Below, one piece after another: positions 6,205 through 11,282 of a DNA stretch of 11,282 nucleotides. Position numbers and translations under genes: made by a program. The first letter of the stretch is position 1; each line of letters opens with the position of its first letter. This DNA is from Acutalibacter sp. (lineage in GTDB: Bacteria; Bacillota; Clostridia; Oscillospirales; Acutalibacteraceae). The notes below the pieces were generated by a model, which did not search any database, was not told where the DNA came from, and was given only the letters and a program-made list of their open reading frames with translations. The DNA lies in the NCBI GenBank assembly GCA_022801475.1, contig JAAWSH010000025.1:1-11282 (forward strand), written 5' to 3'.

Positions 6205-7122
6205 TTATCCCTTTACGGCGCCGATGACCATGCCTTTGATAAAGTACTTTTGCAGGAAGGGATACAAGAGGATAATGGGGCCCATAGTGACCACCGAGGT
6301 GGCCATTTTAAAGCTCTCCTTGGGCGGGTTGATCTTCTGGGCCGCGCCGCTGGCCACCTTCTGCATGGCAGTGATTTCAGACTGTATCTTAAATAGAAGC
6401 ATCTGTAAAGAATACATCTTTTGGTCATTAATCAGCATCACAGAGTTAAAGTAGTTGTTCCAGTAGCCGATGGCATAGAACAGGGCAATGGTAGCCAGCA
6501 CTGGGGTGCACAGGGGCAGATAGATGGTAAAGGCAATGCGCACCTCCCCCGCGCCGTCGATACGGGCCGATTCATTTAAAGCGTCAGGTATCTCCCGCAC
6601 AAAATTGCGCACCAAAAACATATTAAAGGGGGAAAACATCAGCGAGGGAACAATGAGAGCCCAAATGTTGTCAAAGCAGCCGATCATCTTGGAGATCATA
6701 TACCAGGGCACCAGACCGGCCGAGAACACCATGGTAATGTAAAAGTACAGGGACAGGCCGTTGCGGTAACGGCACTGTTTGTTAGCCAGGGTGTAGCCCG
6801 CGCCAAAGGTGATCAGCGTGGCAACCAATGTGCCTACCACTGTGGCGATTACAGTAACTTTATAGGCCTGGGGCACGTTAGAAGAAGAGGAAAACAACAG
6901 CCGGTAGGCCGAAGCGGACCACTCTGCCGGAAAGAAAGAATAGCCGTTGATGGTAATAGACTTTTCCTCTGTAAAAGACACGATAATAACCAATATAAAG
7001 GGAATAAGGCAGGCCAGGGCAAAAATAGCTACAATGGCATATACTAAGCCGGTAAAAAATTTTTCGGCCGGGGTTGTCTTTATTTTATTTTTCCCAGTAG
7101 GGAGTTTCGCGGTATTTTCCAA
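6205..7122 (-). CDS. ABC transporter permease, LplC/YtcP type (second membrane subunit)
   Basis: This 305-residue inner-membrane protein is one of the two channel subunits of the sugar importer. About six hydrophobic segments are visible, beginning with VYAIVAIFALACLIPFILVIIVSF (27-50). The conserved EAA loop that contacts the ATPase is IPDALNESARIDGAGEVRIA (178-197) followed by YLPLCTP (201-207). The C-terminus FIKGMVIGAVKG is typical of the LplC/YtcP group. The start is a TTG at 7122: an in-frame TAA lies at 7128-7126, no ATG exists before residue 131, and AAAGGAG (7139-7133) lies ten bases upstream. A TTG start may lower translation relative to its partner. It follows the other permease gene by 29 bases. 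No ATPase gene is present in the window, as is usual for importers served by a shared MsmX-type ATPase. Confidence 0.93.
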   Translation of the reverse strand: MENTAKLPTGKNKIKTTPAEKFFTGLVYAIVAIFALACLIPFILVIIVSFTEEKSITINGYSFFPAEWSASAYRLLFSSSSNVPQAYKVTVIATVVGTLVATLITFGAGYTLANKQCRYRNGLSLYFYITMVFSAGLVPWYMISKMIGCFDNIWALIVPSLMFSPFNMFLVRNFVREIPDALNESARIDGAGEVRIAFTIYLPLCTPVLATIALFYAIGYWNNYFNSVMLINDQKMYSLQMLLFKIQSEITAMQKVASGAAQKINPPKESFKMATSVVTMGPIILLYPFLQKYFIKGMVIGAVKG

Positions 7123-7151
7123 AGCTTAGCAGCTCCTTTCTTTGACAGTCT

Positions 7152-8096
7152 TTAAAACAGCGCGCCCTCTGGGAAATTGCGGCGGACAATCCAGTTGGAG
7201 GTAAACACCAGAATAAAGCCCACTATGGACTGGTACAGGCCAATGGCCATGGAAAGGCTGGGGTCGCCGGTGTTTTTAAAGGTGCGATACACGTAGGTGT
7301 CAATGACCTCCGCAATGGGCATCAGGGAGCTGTTGTCCCGGACAATGGCGTAAAGCATGCCAAAGTCGCCGTAGAAAATGCGGCCAATGGACATAAGCGT
7401 AAGAATGCAGATGGTGGGCATAAGCAGGGGCAGGGTAATGTAGCGGATGCGTTTGCTCCGAGAGGCTCCGTCAATATAGGCCGCCTCGTAAAGGCCCTCG
7501 TCAATGCCTGTAATGGCCGCCAGGTAGACAATGGCATTATAACCCGTGGTTTTCCAGATGTTCAAAATCAGCAAGATGGGGTACCAGTACTTGGCCTCGG
7601 CATAAAAATTAATGCGGTTTCCTCCATTTGAGGTAATAATGTTGTTAATCAAGCCATTGTCTGTGCCCAAAATACCCTGGAGCATGTAGCTGACAATTAC
7701 CCAGGAAATAAAGTATGGGAACAGCATTGCGGACTGGGAGACCTTTAAAAACTTTTTGGCGTGTACTTCGTTTAGCACAATGGCCAGCGCTACGGCGCAC
7801 ACCGTGCCCACCACCAGGAAGAGAATATTGATCACCAGGGTGTTGCGGGTTACGGTCCAGGCCCAGCTGGACTTAAAGAAATACTCAAAGTTCTTTAGGC
7901 CCACAAAATCGCTGAACAGGCCTTTTTTGTAGTTGAACTTCTCAAACGCAATGGCTATGTAGGGCAGAGACATGTAGCAGTAGACGAACGTATAAATCAC
8001 CGCGGGCAGGGCCAGCAGGTAAAGAAATTTGTTCCTCCACAGCTCCACAAAGGGATTGACCCGGCGGTGGGGTTCCGCCGCTGTGCGTTTACTCAT
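7152..8096 (-). CDS. ABC transporter permease, LplB/YteP type (first membrane subunit)
   Basis: This 314-residue inner-membrane protein is the first gene of the importer operon. A basic N-terminus is followed by a membrane segment KFLYLLALPAVIYTFVYCYM (23-42). The family signature SLPYIAIAFEKFNYKKGLF lies at 43-61, and the EAA loop EGLYEAAYIDGASRSKRIRY (200-219) with ITLPLLMPT (220-228) contacts the ATPase. The C-terminus NWIVRRNFPEGALF is typical of the group. The chosen ATG at 8096 gives a length close to known LplB proteins (about 318). AAAGGA lies about eleven bases upstream, a slightly long spacing; ATG codons at 8108 and 8105 overlap this site and are less likely. It pairs with the LplC-type permease to form a heterodimeric channel. 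The predicted promoter (8194-8166) and the TTTTTGCA repeats lie upstream. Confidence 0.93.
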   Translation of the reverse strand: MSKRTAAEPHRRVNPFVELWRNKFLYLLALPAVIYTFVYCYMSLPYIAIAFEKFNYKKGLFSDFVGLKNFEYFFKSSWAWTVTRNTLVINILFLVVGTVCAVALAIVLNEVHAKKFLKVSQSAMLFPYFISWVIVSYMLQGILGTDNGLINNIITSNGGNRINFYAEAKYWYPILLILNIWKTTGYNAIVYLAAITGIDEGLYEAAYIDGASRSKRIRYITLPLLMPTICILTLMSIGRIFYGDFGMLYAIVRDNSSLMPIAEVIDTYVYRTFKNTGDPSLSMAIGLYQSIVGFILVFTSNWIVRRNFPEGALF

Positions 8097-8165
8097 CCGA
8101 CTCATCATCCTTTCATACAGGGGCAAAATGATAAAACAAGCTGCCGCCGTCCTCTTTACCTATTT

Positions 8166-8194
8166 AAAATAACTCTTCAAACTCTATTTGTAAA
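8166..8194 (-). promoter_or_regulatory. Predicted promoter of the importer operon
   Basis: Read on the minus strand, TTTACA (8194-8189) is a five-of-six match to the -35 consensus, separated by 17 bases from TATTTT (8171-8166), a four-of-six match to the -10. Transcription would begin near 8159, leaving a leader of about 60 bases before the permease start at 8096. The weak -10 fits a promoter that needs an activator. The nearest TTTTTGCA repeat ends eight bases upstream of the -35, a usual place for an AraC-type activator. Confidence 0.55.
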
Positions 8195-8201
8195 CTATGA
8201 A

Positions 8202-8247
8202 TTTTTGCAATTCTTCAATTTTTTGCATTGAGGGCCATATTTTTGCA
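8202..8247. promoter_or_regulatory. Three TTTTTGCA direct repeats, candidate operators for the AraC-type regulator
   Basis: TTTTTGCA occurs at 8202-8209, 8220-8227 and 8240-8247, all in the same orientation, with start-to-start spacings of 18 and 20 bases, roughly two DNA turns. AraC-family proteins carry two helix-turn-helix units and typically bind direct repeats about two turns apart. The repeats lie directly upstream of the predicted importer -35. The regulator gene is divergent and adjacent. Function is inferred. Confidence 0.55.
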
Positions 8248-8320
8248 CTAATTAGCAGCTACAACAACTTAAACAAACTCTGAAAATTTGCTTTGTGCAG
8301 GTTTTACTGTAAATGAAAGT

Positions 8321-8332
8321 CATATTTTTGCA
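8321..8332. promoter_or_regulatory. Fourth repeat copy near the regulator promoter
   Basis: CATATTTTTGCA (8321-8332) repeats the twelve bases at 8236-8247 exactly, 85 bases away. It ends just before the -35 region of the predicted regulator promoter, so it could allow autoregulation, or DNA looping with the three-copy cluster. Confidence 0.5.
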
Positions 8333-8336
8333 ATAC

Positions 8337-8365
8337 TCTTGATTTTTGGGCTCATACAGTATAAA
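8337..8365 (+). promoter_or_regulatory. Possible promoter of the regulator gene
   Basis: A good -10 box TATAAA lies at 8360-8365. The -35 region is poor: TCTTGA (8337-8342) at 17-base spacing, or TTGATT (8339-8344) at 15. Transcription would start near 8372, about 58 bases before the ATG at 8430. A ten-base direct repeat, TGATTTTTGG, flanks the -10 at 8340-8349 and 8383-8392 and resembles the TTTTTGCA motif. Confidence 0.4.
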
Positions 8366-8429
8366 ATCTATCTATGTAAGAGTGATTTTTGGAGTTTCAG
8401 CCCATGGACCCATAAAGGGAGGTAAGCGG

Positions 8430-10715
8430 ATGGCCAGGCAGCCCCTGCAATTGAAACAAAGATATAAATGGTCGCTATTTATCGTGGTACTGGCCGTAGA
8501 CCTGCTGCTTACTCTGACCCTGTTTGTATTGTATACCAGCTCGCGCATCCGTATGACCAGTAATTATTCCACCGCCCAGCTGGAGCAAGCGTGCGCCTCC
8601 TTGGACATTCTGTATGAATCTTTGCGCAGCAAAGTGGACCAAATAATGGTGGACCGGGATACGATCACTTTCCTCTACGCTTCCGGCACAGACCGCCTGC
8701 AAGAGGCCAGCGTGGGCATTAAGCTGCGTACCCTGCGTACCTCGGACCCTTATTTAAGGCATATTACCCTGTATAATTCCACCAGCCTGCGCTTCGTCTC
8801 CACCTCCTGTGCTGGAGACATTCTGGAGCCAGATCTGGCGGAGTTTTTCCAGCTGGTGGACAACACTCCTGGCTCTTATAGCTGCCTGCTGCGCCGGGTG
8901 GGGGCCGCCTATACTACCCAGCCCGCTAAAGACGCCCTGACCTATACCTTTATATTTCCTATTCAGCTGCAAGGCAGCCGGGCCACCAACCTGGTGGTTA
9001 TTGATGTAAACGACAGTTATTTTAATAGTACCCTGGCCCCAGTGCGTACCAACAGCGGAGAACAGCAGATCCTCTTTACCCACCAGGGTAATCATGTAGT
9101 TTCTTCCCTGACTGCCCGGCCCGGGCAACAGCGCTTTAGTATCTCGTCAGAAACCACCCTCTTGGACCAGCTACCCGACAAAAAGACGGAGGGCGCAGGA
9201 TATTTTACATACCAGGGCCAGGACATGCGGCGGTTTGTCACCTACGCGTGGGCCCCTAAGGCCGGCTGGACAATTTACAATATAATGCCCTACAGCACTT
9301 TGCTGGAGGGCATTGCCAGTGCCATGGCACTGACTTTTATCTTAACCCTGGGTACCCTGGCCTTTGGCTATGTGCTTTCCCGCCGAGTAAGTTCTTCCCT
9401 ATACGAACCCATCAAAACCCTGTATGAGAACTATGTTTCCCGGGCTCCGGGCCAGCACACTGGCACCGAGCTGGAGCAGCTGGGCCAGGCTTTTTCTGAT
9501 CTGTACCAGAAGGCCGATAGCCTGGAGAAAGGGCTGCTGGCCTCTTACCACGAGTCGAAAAGTATGTACTTGCGCTACCTGTTTCATGGAGATGAGCGCC
9601 GGGTTCAGTCGTCTCTGGCTACATACCAGCGTCTGGGTATTGACCTGGCCGCCCCCGCTTACCAGGTGATCCTAATGGAGTGCGTTCCCCAGCGGCCCGA
9701 CGTTGAGGCCAGCCTTTTTATCTGCTACTATGCCCTGGAGAATATTACCAGAGAACTGCTGGCCACACCCCGGGGCATGGAGTTTATGCGTATGGACGAC
9801 AACCGCTTTGCTGTGCTGCTGTATCTGGATGACCCCCAGCTGACCCCAGACCTTCAGCAGGGGCTGGATACCATTTCCGAGACCATGGGCCGAGAATTTG
9901 CCCTGGACACCACCATCTGTGTGGGGGACGTGGCCAATGCTTGGGAAAATATCAACCTGGACTATGAGCAGACCCGTATTGCCTTAGACTCCTATTCCGC
10001 CAGCCACTACGGCAAGGTGTTCCGCTCCTGCGACTCACCAGGCAGGATGAACAGTGAGCTCTACTTTAACAGCATTCACTCCAAGCTGGCAGAGCAGGTG
10101 CGGGCAGGAAATCTGGAGGACTGCGCCAAGGAGTTCGACGCGGCCCTGGGGGCCATGCGGGGCATCTCCTTTAAAACAGCCAAGACCTACACCCGCCATG
10201 TGCTCATGTCTGTTTTGGACGATTTCCCCGGGTTCTTTGACGGAAACGAGAGGGACTTTGCCGGGCTTATGGAGCAACTGGGGCAGATTGACCACTGCCA
10301 AAACGTGCAGTCCATGAAAGCGGTGTTTTTGGAATTTTTAAACAGCGTCAGCTTGCGCCTGACCGCCAACCGGAAAAACAGCAACGAAGAGGCCGCCCTA
10401 CGGGCAAAAGAGTATATTGACCGGAACTATGCGGACCCAGACCTTTCTATGCGACTGCTGGCAGAGAACACCGGGCTCTCTCCCTCATACCTGGGACGGG
10501 TGTTCACAGCAGTGACAGCCTATACCTTTAACGACTATTTGACCAACACCCGGCTGGCCCAAGCGGCACAGCTGTTGTGCACCACAGACCTGGCAGTGAG
10601 CAAAATCAGCGAACAGGTGGGCATCCTTAACACAAACTATTTTTATTCCCTATTTAAGAAGCGGTATGGGCGGACACCCACCGCCTACCGTAAGGAAAAT
10701 AAACCGGAAAAATAA
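8430..10715 (+). CDS. Membrane-anchored AraC-family sensor-regulator (YesS/YtdP-like)
   Basis: This 761-residue protein is predicted to sense a sugar outside the cell and bind DNA inside. A first membrane helix lies at 14-36 (KWSLFIVVLAVDLLLTLTLF). An extracellular Cache-like sensor domain spans about 38-292, and a second membrane helix about 294-317 (MALTFILTLGTLAFGYVL). A helical, HAMP-like linker and a poorly characterised cytoplasmic domain follow (about 318-650). The C-terminal AraC domain (653-755) has both helix-turn-helix units: one around LSMRLLAENTGLSPSYLGRV and one around AVSKISEQVGILNTNYFYSL, ending in KRYGRTPTAYR. The ATG at 8430 follows GGGAGG by seven bases; a longer frame from a TTG at 8346 would cover the -10 box. 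It is divergent from the importer operon and is the obvious candidate activator of that operon. The sensed ligand is unknown and may be presented by the binding protein. Confidence 0.92.
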   Translation: MARQPLQLKQRYKWSLFIVVLAVDLLLTLTLFVLYTSSRIRMTSNYSTAQLEQACASLDILYESLRSKVDQIMVDRDTITFLYASGTDRLQEASVGIKLRTLRTSDPYLRHITLYNSTSLRFVSTSCAGDILEPDLAEFFQLVDNTPGSYSCLLRRVGAAYTTQPAKDALTYTFIFPIQLQGSRATNLVVIDVNDSYFNSTLAPVRTNSGEQQILFTHQGNHVVSSLTARPGQQRFSISSETTLLDQLPDKKTEGAGYFTYQGQDMRRFVTYAWAPKAGWTIYNIMPYSTLLEGIASAMALTFILTLGTLAFGYVLSRRVSSSLYEPIKTLYENYVSRAPGQHTGTELEQLGQAFSDLYQKADSLEKGLLASYHESKSMYLRYLFHGDERRVQSSLATYQRLGIDLAAPAYQVILMECVPQRPDVEASLFICYYALENITRELLATPRGMEFMRMDDNRFAVLLYLDDPQLTPDLQQGLDTISETMGREFALDTTICVGDVANAWENINLDYEQTRIALDSYSASHYGKVFRSCDSPGRMNSELYFNSIHSKLAEQVRAGNLEDCAKEFDAALGAMRGISFKTAKTYTRHVLMSVLDDFPGFFDGNERDFAGLMEQLGQIDHCQNVQSMKAVFLEFLNSVSLRLTANRKNSNEEAALRAKEYIDRNYADPDLSMRLLAENTGLSPSYLGRVFTAVTAYTFNDYLTNTRLAQAAQLLCTTDLAVSKISEQVGILNTNYFYSLFKKRYGRTPTAYRKENKPEK

Positions 10716-10730
10716 CAAGAGGGAGGCAGC

Positions 10731-10763
10731 CAAGGGACACTTCACATAAGGAAGTGTCCCTTG
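10731..10763 (+). terminator. Terminator after the regulator gene
   Basis: Perfect 13-base arms CAAGGGACACTTC (10731-10743) and GAAGTGTCCCTTG (10751-10763) enclose a seven-base loop, 15 bases after the regulator stop. The T tract after it is weak (GAGGCGTTTATT), so termination may be incomplete. It marks the right end of the sugar locus. Confidence 0.75.
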
Positions 10764-10845
10764 AGGCGTTTATTAAGTATTTGCAATGACGGTTGGATAT
10801 GATGAATTTGTAGGAAAATAAATATATTAATGGAGGACAACTACA

Positions 10846-11217
10846 ATGAAATCATTGTTCGAACAATTCGGCGGTACATACCATAATGAAAGTGATTATT
10901 TAATTCCAAATCTTACACTTCCTAAGAGCGAAGAAAACGATATTGGTATTTATGGACAACAGCATTTGAGATACTTACAAGAGTACCTCAAACTGACTTA
11001 TATTAATTTGCTTACAAACGGCGTTCTCAATGAATATCTGTCTGAGATTGATAATCAAGCCTGCGAAAGATTTTCTCGGATTGTGGAACAAATGAAACAA
11101 GAGCAAGAAATTACCGAACAATTTAAAGAAGATAATCCCATTGAGTGGACAAGGAAGATGAATTGCATTAGACAACAAGTAGAAGAAATTGTTTTAAATG
11201 AAGTGACTTATAACTAG
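10846..11217 (+). CDS. tnpV: TnpV-family transposon-encoded protein
   Basis: This 123-residue small protein matches the TnpV family, found on transposons and integrative elements of Firmicutes; its biochemical role is not established. Recognisable family features are the N-terminus MKSLFEQFGGTYH (1-13), YLIPNLTLP (18-26), HLRYLQEYLKLTYINLLTNG (40-59), LNEYLSEIDNQACERF (61-76), a charged helical segment and NPIEWTRKMNCIRQQVEEIV (97-116). The length is normal for the family. The ATG at 10846 follows GGAGG (10832-10836) by nine bases, and a strong terminator follows. The gene is clearly AT-rich, with many AAA, GAA and ATT codons, unlike the GC-rich sugar locus, which points to transfer on a mobile element. 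No recombinase or terminal repeat can be seen before the window ends, so the element itself is not defined. Confidence 0.88.
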   Translation: MKSLFEQFGGTYHNESDYLIPNLTLPKSEENDIGIYGQQHLRYLQEYLKLTYINLLTNGVLNEYLSEIDNQACERFSRIVEQMKQEQEITEQFKEDNPIEWTRKMNCIRQQVEEIVLNEVTYN

Positions 11218-11224
11218 TTTGAGG

Positions 11225-11256
11225 AGCGGTATTGGCAAAAGCTGATACCGCTTTTT
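11225..11256 (+). terminator. Rho-independent terminator after tnpV
   Basis: The arms AGCGGTAT (11225-11232) and ATACCGCT (11245-11252) are perfect complements. The stem extends inward through two wobble and two G-C pairs to an AAAA loop (11237-11240), and a run of five T (11252-11256) follows. It lies eight bases after the tnpV stop. Confidence 0.88.
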
Positions 11257-11282
11257 CAGCACATGGTGGAAAATTAAGGTTT

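Noticed and set aside
8202..8332. CRISPR-like reading of the TTTTTGCA repeats
   Set aside because: The repeats are only 8-12 bases, the spacing is irregular (18, 20, 85), and no cas gene is near; they fit regulator binding sites.

Overview
The window looks like chromosomal DNA of a GC-rich gut-type member of the Clostridia (Oscillospiraceae- or Lachnospiraceae-like). The reasons are the strong AGGAGG-type ribosome binding sites, a Ser/Glu-rich lipoprotein linker after a short Firmicutes signal peptide, an LplA/LplB/LplC-type sugar importer without its own ATPase, a membrane-anchored AraC regulator, and a TnpV-type gene at the right edge. The genus cannot be fixed from this sequence alone.

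Left part (1-1700): the C-terminal part of a formate/nitrite-transporter-family channel runs in from the left and ends at a strong hairpin terminator (576-614). Next comes a separately promoted AAC(3)-family acetyltransferase gene (758-1498, extended -10 promoter at 707-715). A bidirectional terminator (1665-1692) separates it from the convergent genes on the minus strand.

Central part (1700-10763): this is a carbohydrate uptake and processing locus. On the minus strand, in transcription order, lie two permease genes (8096-7152 and 7122-6205), a lipoprotein solute-binding protein (5849-4188), a GH28-like right-handed beta-helix protein (3851-2559) and a small Gfo/Idh/MocA-type oxidoreductase (2542-1700). 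A transmembrane AraC-family sensor-regulator (8430-10715) is transcribed divergently. The simplest model is that the lipoprotein captures an oligosaccharide, the two permeases import it with an ATPase encoded elsewhere, the cytoplasmic GH28-like enzyme cuts it, and the oxidoreductase acts on the product. The transmembrane regulator would sense the sugar outside the cell and activate the importer promoter. The GH28 relationship suggests a pectic oligosaccharide (galacturonate- or rhamnogalacturonan-derived), but the substrate is inferred.

The divergent intergenic region holds four copies of TTTTTGCA. Three sit directly behind the predicted importer promoter at about 18-20 base spacing, and one lies near the regulator's own promoter. 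They are good candidates for the regulator's operators. The two other long gaps (3852-4187 and 5850-6204) hold hairpins but no genes.

Right edge (about 10765-11282): base composition turns sharply AT-rich, and a TnpV-family gene with its own terminator follows, indicating the edge of a mobile or transferred segment.

The most unusual points are the GH28-like protein lacking the usual His and RxK catalytic motifs, the oxidoreductase lacking a canonical GxGxxG nucleotide-binding loop, the operator-like repeat array, and the tandem hairpins between permease and binding-protein genes. I see no defence system, CRISPR array, tRNA or rRNA.
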